A stretch of 43,363 nucleotides of DNA, taken from positions 211,779 to 255,141 of the forward strand of contig LFCP01000001.1 of NCBI GenBank assembly GCA_001189155.1. Direction: 5' to 3'. Position 1 is the first letter of the stretch; every line of letters starts with the position of its first letter. A program made the translations under genes and the position numbers. The notes under the pieces were generated by a model. That model saw nothing but the letters and a program-made list of their open reading frames with translations. It was not told the DNA's origin and did no database searches. Of the stretch, positions 1-7,966 are shown piece after piece. Origin of the DNA: Parcubacteria bacterium C7867-006. Lineage in GTDB: Bacteria; Patescibacteriota; Minisyncoccia; Phycocordibacterales; DATDWN01.

Positions 1-252
1 GGGGGTCTTCGTGTTGGGGTGGAGTTTAAAAATCAAAAGACAATTATAAAAGGGGATGAGAAAGAGAGGATTATTGCTTGGGCTTCTATTTTAGCCAAAG
101 TCTCTCGAGACAGTTTAATGAAAAAAAATTCCATAAAATTTCCGGAATACGGCTTTGATATTCATAAGGGGTACGGAACTGAAAAACACCGAGATATGAT
201 TAAAAAACATGGGATATCGGCTTTTCACAGAAAAACCTTTTGTAAAATTTGA
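1..252 (+). CDS. rnhB: Ribonuclease HII, C-terminal part (5' end outside window)
   Basis: The reading frame is open from base 1 and ends at TGA 250-252, so the gene starts upstream of the window; the GTG at 19 offered by the ORF track is only an internal codon. RNase HII cleaves the RNA strand of RNA-DNA hybrids and starts removal of misincorporated ribonucleotides. The visible part contains the family's C-terminal landmarks: 'ASILAKVSRD', the 'YGFDIHKGYGT' segment and the closing 'HGISAFHRKTF' block. The N-terminal catalytic acidic residues are not in view. It lies just upstream of rpmF on the same strand. Identification rests on these motifs and is quite secure. Confidence 0.9.
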   Translation, partial: GGLRVGVEFKNQKTIIKGDEKERIIAWASILAKVSRDSLMKKNSIKFPEYGFDIHKGYGTEKHRDMIKKHGISAFHRKTFCKI

Positions 253-287
253 TTATTTGCGGCTTTTAGTGTAATGTTGTCTGCATT

Positions 288-506
288 ATGGTAGTACGAA
301 TGCGTCATACAAAGGGACACCGAAACAACAGACGATCTCACGATGGTCTTTCAAAGCCGGCTGTAACTTTGGATAAAAATACAAATGTTCCACATTTGCG
401 ACATAGAGCATCAACAGTTACAGGTCAATACAAAGGCCGAGTGGTTATTGATGTTGCTGCAAAAATCGCAAAAAGAGCAAAGCGAGCAAAGAAAGAAGGT
501 CGGTAA
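288..506 (+). CDS. rpmF: 50S ribosomal protein bL32, cysteine-free form
   Basis: A basic 72-residue protein with the bL32 opening 'MVVRMRHTKGHRNNRRSH', the style I associate with Patescibacteria, and the conserved 'GQYKGRVVIDV' near the C-terminus. It is a structural component of the large ribosomal subunit. Zinc-binding bL32 proteins have two CxxC pairs in the middle; here that stretch reads 'NTNVPHLRHRASTVTG' with no cysteine, so this is a C-minus version. ATG 288 is preferred over ATG 300 because 'MVVRM' matches the lineage pattern. No Shine-Dalgarno precedes the start. nusB follows after 68 nt on the same strand. Confidence 0.92.
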   Translation: MVVRMRHTKGHRNNRRSHDGLSKPAVTLDKNTNVPHLRHRASTVTGQYKGRVVIDVAAKIAKRAKRAKKEGR

Positions 507-556
507 TCCACACCTAGTTTCTTTTTAGTTTTGTTTTGGTTGGAAATATTGTACAC

Positions 557-565
557 TGATATACA
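557..565 (+). promoter_or_regulatory. Extended -10 promoter of nusB
   Basis: TG-a-TATACA, with the hexamer at 560-565, ends nine bases before the nusB ATG at 575. The predicted transcript would start two or three bases before the start codon, and no Shine-Dalgarno is present. This fits the near-leaderless pattern of the AT-rich genes in this window. Confidence 0.5.
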
Positions 566-574
566 TACAGTAGT

Positions 575-1462
575 ATGGCAAACAGGCACCTTTCTAGATC
601 AATAGTTCTACAATCCCTATTTGAATGGGATTTCTCTAACAAGTCTTTTGAAGAGGCTTCTACAATTTTTGTGCGTAATGCGAAGGAATTTGCTCCCGGT
701 ATGGGGGATTTTTCTTTTATGGAAAATCTACTTAATGGTGTTTTAGAAAAACAAAAAGATATTGATCACATAATAGAGAAAGCCGCTCCAGACTGGCCAA
801 TAAATAAAATAAGTATTATTGATAGAAATATACTTCGTATTGGTTTGTATGAACTTTTGTTTTCTGATAGATCTCAGGTTCCACCAAAGGTTGCTATAAA
901 CGAAGCAATAGAACTTTCGAAAGCATTTGGAGGGGAGACTTCAAGCAAATTTGTTAATGGAGTTTTGGGTGCCGTGTATAAAGAGTTGGGTGAACCAGGT
1001 AAAGAAGAAACATCAAAAGAAAAGAAAAATGGTAATGGTGTGGTGAATACAGAGCATCTAGGAGGTGCAGTTGTTTATGCTCGTGACGGAGAAGATATTT
1101 ATTTGGCTTTGGTCCACGATGTATTTGGCCGGTGGACTCTTTCAAAGGGTAAAATACCTGAAGGTGTAGATATTGAGACAGGAACTGTTCAAGGAATAAA
1201 AGATGAAATGGGTCTTGATGTGACTTTGAAAGAAAAATTAGGAGAAAATGAGTATATTGCTTATCATCCAGAAAAAGGAAAGACAAAAAAGCACGTGGTT
1301 TACTATCTTGCAGAGTCTGCTTTTACAGATATTATTCCAGAGAAAAAGGGAGGGTTGGATGATGCTCGTTGGTTTAAACTAGCCGATATACTTGACCTAA
1401 ACTTTTATAATGATATTCTGCCACTAGTTACTAAAGCTATAAACATTCTCCTAAAGAAGTAA
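575..1462 (+). CDS. nusB: NusB transcription antitermination factor fused to a Nudix-like domain
   Basis: Residues 1 to about 140 are a complete NusB domain: start 'MANRHLSRSIVLQSLFEWDF', then 'IDRNILRIGLYELLF' and 'VAINEAIELSKAFGG'. NusB binds boxA RNA with S10 during antitermination. A charged linker follows, and residues about 160 to 295 form a Nudix-fold domain (start 'GGAVVYARDGEDIYLALVHD', box region 'GKIPEGVDIETGTVQGIKDEMG'). Against the Nudix box GX5EX7REUXEEXGU, the RE pair is QG and the first E of EE is D, while the last E and the G are kept. Hydrolase activity is therefore doubtful. At 295 residues it is about twice a normal NusB. A single uninterrupted frame encodes both domains. 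Confidence 0.88.
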   Translation: MANRHLSRSIVLQSLFEWDFSNKSFEEASTIFVRNAKEFAPGMGDFSFMENLLNGVLEKQKDIDHIIEKAAPDWPINKISIIDRNILRIGLYELLFSDRSQVPPKVAINEAIELSKAFGGETSSKFVNGVLGAVYKELGEPGKEETSKEKKNGNGVVNTEHLGGAVVYARDGEDIYLALVHDVFGRWTLSKGKIPEGVDIETGTVQGIKDEMGLDVTLKEKLGENEYIAYHPEKGKTKKHVVYYLAESAFTDIIPEKKGGLDDARWFKLADILDLNFYNDILPLVTKAINILLKK

Positions 1463-1505
1463 TAAGGCTTATTTTAAGGACTTTATAACTTTTAACTCAA
1501 ATTAT

Positions 1506-2204
1506 ATGCAACCTGATTTAAAGGAGTTTCAAAATAAAATAGGTATAAATTTTAAAGACACTGGGATTCTTACCCAGGCTTTTGTGCATCGTTCATATAT
1601 AAACGAAAACAAATCTTCTGGTCTTTCTCACAATGAAAGATTGGAGTTTTTGGGTGATGCTGTATTGGAGCTTGTTATTACAGATTTTCTATACAAAGAA
1701 TATGATAAAAAAGCAGAGGGTGAACTAACCGCATATAGATCTGCATTAGTTAATGCTGATACTTGTGCTGGTATTGCTACATCACTTGGTATTAATGATT
1801 ATCTCCTACTTTCAAAAGGTGAGAGTAAAGACACTGGTCGTGCACGACAATATATTCTTGCTAATGCACTTGAGGCCCTAATCGGTGCTATTTATTTGGA
1901 TCAGGGTTATGATTCAGCAAAGGTGTTTATAGAAAATAATTTCACTCCACTTATACATAAAATAATTTCAGAAGGAGCATTTATTGATAGTAAAAGTTTG
2001 TTTCAAGAAAAAGCTCAAGAGTTTGAAGGAGTCACTCCATCATATAAAACAGTCAAAGAATCTGGCCCAGATCATGAAAAGAAATTTACTGTTGGTGTTT
2101 ATATTGGAAAAGATTTAATTGCAACTGGAGAAGGAAAGTCAAAACAAGATGCAGAGCAAATTGCAGCTAGAGAAGCTCTCCACAAGCGAGGTTGGAATGT
2201 ATAA
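1506..2204 (+). CDS. rnc: Ribonuclease III
   Basis: A 232-residue enzyme that cuts double-stranded RNA and matures rRNA and mRNA precursors. The catalytic signature 'NERLEFLGDAVLEL' lies at about residues 42-55, and the second acidic site sits in 'ANALEALIGAIYLDQGY'. The C-terminal double-stranded-RNA-binding domain runs from 'SKSLFQEKAQEF' to 'GKSKQDAEQIAAREAL'. Length and domain order are normal. It is followed by smc, the common bacterial order rnc-smc. No clear Shine-Dalgarno; a TATAAC lies about 16 bases before the ATG and could be its own promoter. Confidence 0.96.
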   Translation: MQPDLKEFQNKIGINFKDTGILTQAFVHRSYINENKSSGLSHNERLEFLGDAVLELVITDFLYKEYDKKAEGELTAYRSALVNADTCAGIATSLGINDYLLLSKGESKDTGRARQYILANALEALIGAIYLDQGYDSAKVFIENNFTPLIHKIISEGAFIDSKSLFQEKAQEFEGVTPSYKTVKESGPDHEKKFTVGVYIGKDLIATGEGKSKQDAEQIAAREALHKRGWNV

Positions 2205-2214
2205 CAACTTTTTT

Positions 2215-2223
2215 TGTTATACT
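2215..2223 (+). promoter_or_regulatory. Extended -10 promoter of smc, leaderless geometry
   Basis: TG-t-TATACT, with the hexamer at 2218-2223, sits seven bases before ATG 2231, so the predicted first transcribed base is the A of that ATG. This supports ATG 2231 as the true start of smc even though it is out of frame with the rest of the gene. An inverted repeat (ATAACAA / TTGTTAT) spanning the rnc stop overlaps the same bases. Confidence 0.5.
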
Positions 2224-2230
2224 AAATAAT

Positions 2231-4479
2231 ATGTATTTGAAATCTATTTTAAATCTTTTGCTAAAAAAGCAGAACTCAATTTCACATCTAAAGTTTCGGC
2301 TATTGTAGGTCCAAATGGTTCTGGAAAGTCTAACATTGCGGAGGCTTTTCGTTTTGTATTAGGAGAGCAGTCTATAAAAAGCCTGCGTGGTAAAAAAGGT
2401 GAGGACCTTATTTTTAATGGTGCAGGGGATTTGCCACGTGCAAATAGAGCTAGTGTTAAAGTTACATTTGATAATAGTTCAAAGTTTTTGCCACTAGATT
2501 ATGAGCTCGTTACTATTGAGCGCGTTGTTCATCGTGATTCTGTAAATGAGTATTTAATAAATGGTTCTCAGGTAAGACTGAAAGACGTGGTTGAGCTTCT
2601 TTCCTCTGCGCATATTGGAGCGTCTGGACACCACATCATATCTCAAGGTGAAGCCGATAGGATTTTAAACGCTAGTATAAAAGAAAGAAAAGCAATGATA
2701 GAGGATGCTCTTGGTTTGAAACTCTATCAATACAAAAAACAAGAGAGTGAAAGAAAATTAGAAAAAACTAGAGAAAATATTGAAAAAGTAGAATCTCTTA
2801 GACGGGAAATAATGCCTCATCTGAAGTTTCTTAAAAAACAGGTAGAAAAAGTAGAGAAGGCAATACAAATGAAAGATGAACTACAGAAAGAAGCTCTGGA
2901 GTATTGTAAGCGTGAAGATCATTATATAAAAACAACTGAAGAAAAAATTAGATCACAGAAAGAACCATTGCTTCACAAAGAAAAAGAGTTGGATAATGAA
3001 CTAAAAGAAGCAAAGTCTATTTTGGAAAATGCAAAAAATAAGGATGAAAAGTCTGAGGAATTAATTCATCTTGAAAATGATTTGCATCAATTAAGAGATG
3101 AAAAGGATGGACTATTCCGTGATTTTGGAAGAATAGATGGTGAGCTTAATTCTCTTGTTCGTATGGTTAAAAAACAGCAGGAGGTTGCAAACTCAATGGA
3201 GCATAAAACAGTAACACTGGTTTCTGTTGAGGAATTGTCTGTCAAAATAGAAGAGAGAATTAAAAAAGCAAAAAGTTCCAATGATATCGATATATTGATA
3301 AAAGCTCTAGATGAGGTTTATAGTCTTATTTCTGATTTTGTTGATTACAATAAAGATAAAGTCGAAATGTCTCTTATTGCAGATGTAGAGAGAGATATTG
3401 ATAATTTACAAAAATCCAAAAAGGGGCTAGAGGAAAAATTAGAAGAATTAAAAAAGAAAGAGAGTCATCTTTCTCAGAGATATAACAATCTAAAAATTGA
3501 AATAGAAAAAGAAAAAGATTCAAATCGTGATGCTGAAAAGGCTGTTTTTAGAATAATGGCAGAGTCACAGGAAGTTCGTTCACAAATACACACAATTCAC
3601 GCAGAAGAAGAAACATTGAAAGTGGTAAGAGAAGATTTTAAAAGAGAGATAACTGAACTCGGAATGCTTCTCGGAACCCATGTTTTGCAGTTTCAAAATC
3701 TAGAGTTTGATTTTTCTGAACCTAGACATGAGCAAGAAGACAGACGAAGAAGAATCGAAAAAATAAAAATACGTTTAGAGGATTCTGGTGGAGTAGGAGG
3801 TGCAGAGACACTGAAAGAATATACAGATGCAACAGAGCGTGATGCATTTTTAGCAAAAGAGTTGCTTGATCTAGAAAACTCCGCAAATTCTTTAATGGAG
3901 CTTATAAAAGATTTAGATTTCAGACTTTCAACAGAATTTAAAACTGGATTAGATAAAATAAATCATCAGTTCAAAGAATACTTTGCTCTAATGTTTGGAG
4001 GTGGGGAAGCTCATTTGTCTGTAACTATACCCCCAAAAAAGAAGAAAGATACTGACCTATTACTTGATGATGAAGAAGGCGCTTACCCCGATGTTGAATC
4101 ATTAACATCAGAGGGCGACAGCCTCGAGGGTATTGATATAGAAGTAAATCTTCCAAAGAAAAAAGTAAAAGGACTAATGATGCTATCTGGTGGAGAGAGG
4201 GCACTCACATCTATCGCACTTTTGTTCGCTATCTCACAGGTGAACCCACCACCATTTATTATTCTTGATGAAACCGATGCTGCGCTCGATGAGGCAAACT
4301 CAAAAAAATATGCAGATATGATAGAAAACCTTTCAAGGTATTCTCAGCTTATTGTTATAACTCATAACAGAGAGACCATGTCTCGTGCAGGCCTACTATA
4401 TGGAGTAACTATGGGAATGGGCGGGGGATCAAAATTACTTTCAGTTGCCTTCGAAGAAGCACTTGCTGTTGCAAAATAA
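2231..4479 (+). CDS. smc: SMC chromosome-segregation ATPase, short form, apparent frameshift near start
   Basis: SMC condenses and organises the chromosome through an ABC-type ATPase head. Walker A 'GPNGSGKSN' lies at about 2310, the signature 'LSGGERALTSIALLF' and Walker B 'PPFIILDETDAALDEAN' near the C-terminus, with coiled coil between. The total is about 745 residues against about 1,150 for typical SMC, and I see no recognisable hinge domain. The start is odd: ATG 2231 encodes 'MYLKSI', the normal SMC opening, but Walker A is in the -1 frame, which has no ATG, GTG or TTG between its stop at 2227 and TTG 2431. The upstream frame would end after 25 codons. A_AAA_AAG at 2263-2269 is correctly phased for -1 slippage, joining 'MYLKSILNLLLKK' to 'AELNFTSK'. 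Programmed shift, mutation and sequencing error are all possible. Confidence 0.85.
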
Positions 4480-4482
4480 ATA

Positions 4483-4510
4483 TTGACAAATATTTAAATT
4501 AATTTATAAT
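4483..4510 (+). promoter_or_regulatory. Consensus sigma-70 promoter of cassette A
   Basis: TTGACA at 4483-4488 and TATAAT at 4505-4510 with a 16-base spacer. Both hexamers are perfect, unlike the promoters of neighbouring housekeeping genes. The predicted transcript has a leader of about 13 bases containing the GGGAGGTGAGG ribosome-binding site. Confidence 0.75.
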
Positions 4511-4529
4511 ATTTGTGGGAGGTGAGGCT

Positions 4530-4862
4530 ATGCTTCACAAGGTCAGTTTTCTTTCCATGTGTCCTTGTGGCCAACATGGAAGGTTTGTGTTGCCGGACGA
4601 GACATATGGCCACGAGTTCTGCTCAAAGCTAGACGCTAGGGCAGAGATCGACCGTCTGTTTGCTGAGAAGAAGATTCTGGCTGATGAGAAGAAGTTCCTC
4701 AACAGCCAGATCAGTGAACAGGAAGAGCTTGCCCCCTCGAAGGAGCTCGCTGGAATGCGAGCTCGTCTCAAGTGTGAGATCCTCAACCAGCTCGAAGAGA
4801 TGATCGAGCGCGAAGCTTGCTTGGATGAGGGTGGTCAGCACACGGACGAAGTCGTGCACTGA
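4530..4862 (+). CDS. Unknown 110-aa protein with N-terminal Cys cluster and coiled coil (cassette A)
   Basis: I do not recognise this protein. The N-terminus has a possible metal site, 'CPCGQHGRF' followed by 'EFCSK' (three cysteines plus histidines). The middle, about residues 35-75, is rich in Glu, Lys and Leu and looks like a coiled coil. ATG 4530 is chosen because GGGAGGTGAGG stands directly before it; the track start GTG 4515 would include this site. The DNA is visibly richer in G+C than smc and rnr, with many GAG, CTC, ATC and AAG codons. It has its own consensus promoter and strong terminator and fills the gap between the convergent smc and rnr. It may be foreign or a lineage-specific regulator. 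Confidence 0.7.
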   Translation: MLHKVSFLSMCPCGQHGRFVLPDETYGHEFCSKLDARAEIDRLFAEKKILADEKKFLNSQISEQEELAPSKELAGMRARLKCEILNQLEEMIEREACLDEGGQHTDEVVH

Positions 4863-4876
4863 CGACACAACCTACT

Positions 4877-4917
4877 ACCCGCCAGAATGACAAGCCCGTC
4901 ATCTGGCGGGCTTTGCT
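4877..4917 (+). terminator. Intrinsic terminator of cassette A
   Basis: CCCGCCAGA / TCTGGCGGG arms with inner TGAC / GTCA pairs form a long GC-rich hairpin followed by CTTTGCTTT. It begins just after the cassette A stop and ends at the rnr stop codon, so it may also act on the convergent rnr transcript. Confidence 0.85.
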
Positions 4918-6843
4918 TTATACCAATGCGTAATCTAGAACTCTACGATCGAGGTCGGCAGAGACTACTTTAAACTTTACAGAGTCGCCGAGCATAAACT
5001 TCTTTCCAGTTTTTTCACCTTTTAATGTGTAGTTTTTTTCATCAAGAGAATAGAAATCGTCACCAATATCTCTGATTTTTACCATTCCTTCACATTTTGT
5101 ATTTTTTTCTTCAATAAATATTCCGAATTCAGATACTCCAGTAATAGTTCCATCAAAAGATTCTCCGATATGATCCATCATGTATTCTACTTGTTTGTAT
5201 TTTATACTTGCCCTCTCGGCATCAGAAGCTTTTTTCTCAAGTTCAGATGATGCAAGGCAAATTCTCTCAAACTTCTGGTATTCATCCTGTTCTATTTTTC
5301 CACCCTTCAACTCTCTTTCTAGAAATCTATGAACCAACAGGTCTGGGTATCTTCTGATAGGAGAAGTGAAATGTGTGTAGTATGCAAAAGCTAGTCCAAA
5401 GTGGCCGATATTTTTTGTTGAATAAACAGCTTTGGCCATGCTTCTTATTGTTGCTGTTTTTATCAACTCTTCGTTAGGTGTTCCTTCTGACTCTTTCAAA
5501 AGTTTGTTTATGTCTTTTGATGTAACCTCACCTTCTTCATTGTGTAAATCAAAACCCATAGCTTTTAGGAATATTGCTAGGTCTTTGATTCTATCTTTGT
5601 CTGGTTTTGCGTGGATTCTGTACACAGACTGCCAACCTTTTTTTCTTATGTCTTGGTTCTGTGACATAAAAATAAATTTCGCAACTGCTCGGTTTGCAAG
5701 CAACATATATTCCTCAACCAGTTTATGCGTATCTAGTCTCTGTTTTTTGTATACAGAAATAGGTTTACCTTTTTCATCCAAGACAAATTTAACTTCTTCT
5801 GTTTCAAAGTTGATTGCTCCGTTATGGAATTTTGATACTTCCATTTTTTTTGCGATTTTCTGGAGAGTTCGAAGTTCGTTTTGGTATGGGCCATCTTGTT
5901 TTCCGTCTATAACTTCTTGAGCATCTTCATATGTAAATCTTCTGTCACTATGTATGACAGTTCTGCCAAACCACTCATCTAAAACTTTTCCATCTGTGTT
6001 TAGTTTGAAAACTGCAGAGAATGTGAATTTATCTTCATTTGGGTTTAGTGAACAGAGATCATTCGATAGAACTTCTGGAAGCATTGGTATTGTTCTATCT
6101 ACTAGATAAACTGACAGACCTCTTTTTTCAGATTCTCTATCTAGTTCTGATCCCGGTGTAACAAAATGCGATACATCTGCGATGTGAACTCCTATCTCAT
6201 ATGTTCCATCACCAAGATCCTGAAAAGATATCGCGTCATCAAAGTCTTTTGCGTCAGCAGGATCAATAGTCATTGTTGTAACTCCTCGCATATCTCGGCG
6301 ATTTTTTATTTCAGCTTCAAATGTTTCTTTGTATGTTGAATGTATTTTTTCTGCTTCAGCTTCTACAGAAGGAGGGAACTCAACACGAAATCCCTTTTCT
6401 AGGACAATAGATTCCATCTCGGCGTTGTTTTCACCCTTTTTACCTATAACTTTTATGATCTCACCTTTTAGAGTATCCCAATCGATAATTTTTACTAAAA
6501 CTTTTGTATCATTTGGTATGTTTTCGTTATTATCCAAAAAAATATCGACATACATTCTTTTATCATCTGGAACAATATAAGTTTTTCCATTTGTTGAATC
6601 TATTACTCCAACGAATTCATCTTTTGCTCTTTTTATTATTTTCTCAACTTTACCTTGTTCTCGGTTTTTGATTTTTTTTCCAAGGAGAACGATTTCCACG
6701 GTATCTCCGTGAAAGGCTCGGTTTATGTTTTCTGGCTGTATTTCTATACTGTTTGCTCTGTCTTTGATTTCAGGATTTGGGTCGAAAAAACCAACACCTT
6801 TTGTGTTGATACTTATAGGACCTATTAAGGGTTCGCTTTTCAT
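4918..6843 (-). CDS. rnr: Ribonuclease R family 3'-5' exoribonuclease
   Basis: A 641-residue RNase II/RNB-family exonuclease that degrades structured RNA processively. An N-terminal OB (cold-shock) region ('GPISINTKGVGFF') is followed by the RNB catalytic core with the acidic motif 'DPADAKDFDDAIS' at about residue 195 and 'HFTSPIRRYPDLLVHR' near residue 490. A C-terminal S1 domain starts at 'GESFDGTITGVSEFGIF'. It is shorter than E. coli RNase R, lacking the N-terminal helix-turn-helix and the basic tail. It is transcribed divergently from rpsP and convergently with smc. ATG 6843 has no Shine-Dalgarno; TG-t-TACCAT ends nine bases upstream. Confidence 0.94.
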   Translation of the reverse strand: MKSEPLIGPISINTKGVGFFDPNPEIKDRANSIEIQPENINRAFHGDTVEIVLLGKKIKNREQGKVEKIIKRAKDEFVGVIDSTNGKTYIVPDDKRMYVDIFLDNNENIPNDTKVLVKIIDWDTLKGEIIKVIGKKGENNAEMESIVLEKGFRVEFPPSVEAEAEKIHSTYKETFEAEIKNRRDMRGVTTMTIDPADAKDFDDAISFQDLGDGTYEIGVHIADVSHFVTPGSELDRESEKRGLSVYLVDRTIPMLPEVLSNDLCSLNPNEDKFTFSAVFKLNTDGKVLDEWFGRTVIHSDRRFTYEDAQEVIDGKQDGPYQNELRTLQKIAKKMEVSKFHNGAINFETEEVKFVLDEKGKPISVYKKQRLDTHKLVEEYMLLANRAVAKFIFMSQNQDIRKKGWQSVYRIHAKPDKDRIKDLAIFLKAMGFDLHNEEGEVTSKDINKLLKESEGTPNEELIKTATIRSMAKAVYSTKNIGHFGLAFAYYTHFTSPIRRYPDLLVHRFLERELKGGKIEQDEYQKFERICLASSELEKKASDAERASIKYKQVEYMMDHIGESFDGTITGVSEFGIFIEEKNTKCEGMVKIRDIGDDFYSLDEKNYTLKGEKTGKKFMLGDSVKFKVVSADLDRRVLDYALV

Positions 6844-6852
6844 ATTGCTGAT

Positions 6853-6861
6853 ATGGTAACA
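6853..6861 (-). promoter_or_regulatory. Extended -10 promoter of rnr
   Basis: On the minus strand TG-t-TACCAT precedes ATG 6843 by nine bases, giving a nearly leaderless transcript. It lies back to back with the rpsP promoter in the 67-base divergent gap. Confidence 0.4.
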
Positions 6862-6874
6862 AATTATGAGTTAT

Positions 6875-6903
6875 TTGACCATTTTATACTATTTTGTTAC
6901 TAT
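6875..6903 (+). promoter_or_regulatory. rpsP promoter with leaderless geometry
   Basis: TTGACC at 6875-6880, a 17-base spacer and TACTAT at 6898-6903. The -10 ends seven bases before ATG 6911, so transcription should begin at or next to the A of the start codon. Confidence 0.65.
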
Positions 6904-6910
6904 AGGGGCC

Positions 6911-7315
6911 ATGTTAAAAATACGATTACAGAGAGTAGGACGAGTTCATGAGCCATCATACAGGCTTGTTTTAACTGACTCAAAGAACTCAACAAAGAGT
7001 GGAAAGTATATAGAGTCTCTAGGAAGCTTTGATGCTAGACGAGGAGAAAAGGCGGAGTTTAAGTCTGACAGAATAAAAGAGTGGATTGGAAAGGGTGCAA
7101 AGCCAACAGACACAGTTCATAACCTATTGGTATCAAAAAAGATAATAGACGGAAAGAAGATTAACGTTCTTCCTTTGAAAAAGGCTATTGTTAAAGATGT
7201 TCCTCCAGAGGCGACACCAGCTCCTGCTCCTGCAGAGGTTGCTGCTCCAGCAGAAGAACCAGCTCCAGCTCCAGCTGAGTCTACACCAGAGGTGGTAGAA
7301 GAGGCGACTGCCTAA
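6911..7315 (+). CDS. rpsP: 30S ribosomal protein bS16 with acidic Ala/Pro-rich tail
   Basis: The first 80 or so residues are a normal bS16 ('MLKIRLQRVGRVHEPSYRLV', then 'DSKNSTKSGKYIESLGSFD'), a small-subunit assembly protein. From about residue 100 the protein continues as a low-complexity Ala/Pro/Glu tail ('EATPAPAPAEVAAPAEEPAP'), giving 134 residues against about 80-90 in compact homologues. ATG 6911 is chosen over the track start 6866 because bS16 begins 'MLKIRL' and because the -10 box lies between the two. It opens the rpsP-khpA-trmD group; rimM, often next to these genes, is absent here. Confidence 0.95.
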   Translation: MLKIRLQRVGRVHEPSYRLVLTDSKNSTKSGKYIESLGSFDARRGEKAEFKSDRIKEWIGKGAKPTDTVHNLLVSKKIIDGKKINVLPLKKAIVKDVPPEATPAPAPAEVAAPAEEPAPAPAESTPEVVEEATA

Positions 7316-7386
7316 TCATTGACTCTCAGGTTTTAACCTATTAGAATTAATACTGTAAAGTCGGGTTTTATAATTAACTGAAATTC

Positions 7387-7704
7387 ATGGAACAAGACGT
7401 AAAATTTCTTGATTTTGTAATAAAAGCTTTAGTTGAGAAGCCAGAGGATGTGAAAATCGTGCGAACAGTTGATGAGATGGGTGTTTTGATGACTTTGGAT
7501 GTAAATAAGGACGATATGGGAAAAATTATTGGTCGTGAAGGAAATACAGCAAAAGCAATAAGAACACTTCTTCGAGTTGTTGGAATGAAAAATAACTCAA
7601 GAGTAAATTTAAAGATAAATGAGCCAGCAGATGGCGGAAGAGACATGAAGCCAGGAAGTGCTTCAAAAAGTTTAGATGAGGCTATGAGCGATCTAAATCT
7701 TTAA
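7387..7704 (+). CDS. khpA: KhpA-type KH-domain RNA-binding protein
   Basis: A 105-residue protein of the YlqC/KhpA family. A single KH domain carries the GxxG RNA-binding loop within 'MGKIIGREGNTAKAIRTLL' at about residues 40-58. Relatives bind RNA, often with the Jag/KhpB partner, and the gene commonly sits between rpsP and rimM/trmD, as here. The C-terminal 30 residues ('GRDMKPGSASKSLDEAMSDL') are a polar extension. TATAAT ends 12 bases before the ATG; no Shine-Dalgarno is present. A very strong terminator follows, so trmD is probably transcribed separately. Confidence 0.9.
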   Translation: MEQDVKFLDFVIKALVEKPEDVKIVRTVDEMGVLMTLDVNKDDMGKIIGREGNTAKAIRTLLRVVGMKNNSRVNLKINEPADGGRDMKPGSASKSLDEAMSDLNL

Positions 7705-7715
7705 TTTTACATAAA

Positions 7716-7760
7716 AGCAAAACAAAAACTCCCATTGGGGAGTTTTTGTTTTGCTTGCTT
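7716..7760 (+). terminator. Intrinsic terminator after khpA
   Basis: A near-perfect hairpin: AGCAAAACAAAAACTCCC pairs with GGGAGTTTTTGTTTTGCT around a four-base loop, followed by a T tract. It separates the rpsP-khpA transcript from cassette B. Confidence 0.9.
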
Positions 7761-7809
7761 TTTTTTGAATAAACTCGCAATATTTAATTGGGCATTTTGG
7801 GGAGGGAAC

Positions 7810-7965
7810 ATGAGGACAGTGTTGGTGACAATCATCTTCGTCATGTTCGGTTCTTGTAGGGAACTTCGTGTTCCCGAGTTTCGGGCGTTTCGAGAGTCCG
7901 GTCAGAGGACTGAGATCCAACTGAAACAGTACTACATGAACCAGTCGAGAGGACCCTTTCGTTGA
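7810..7965 (+). CDS. Small lipoprotein-like peptide, 51 aa (cassette B)
   Basis: A short ORF not recognised by family. 'MRTVLVTIIFVMFGSC' looks like a lipoprotein signal peptide: basic start, hydrophobic stretch, and a lipobox-like F-G-S-C with a single cysteine at residue 16. The mature part would be 35 polar residues rich in Arg, Glu and Gln. ATG 7810 is picked because GGGGAGGG stands six bases upstream; the track start 7735 lies inside the khpA terminator. No convincing promoter was found, although TTGAAT and TTTAAT occur upstream. It lies between khpA and trmD, the usual place of rimM. Small size and an unusual lipobox make this only moderately sure. Confidence 0.5.
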   Translation: MRTVLVTIIFVMFGSCRELRVPEFRAFRESGQRTEIQLKQYYMNQSRGPFR

Positions 7966-7966
7966 T

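Noticed and set aside
5432-5920. 162-aa plus-strand ORF inside rnr
   Set aside because: Antisense shadow of the well-supported RNase R gene; Ser/Phe-rich translation with no domain, promoter or ribosome-binding site.
7810-7965. Cassette B as a remnant of rimM
   Set aside because: The translated peptide has no RimM or PRC-barrel sequence and the base composition differs from the flanking genes; it is not a degraded rimM.
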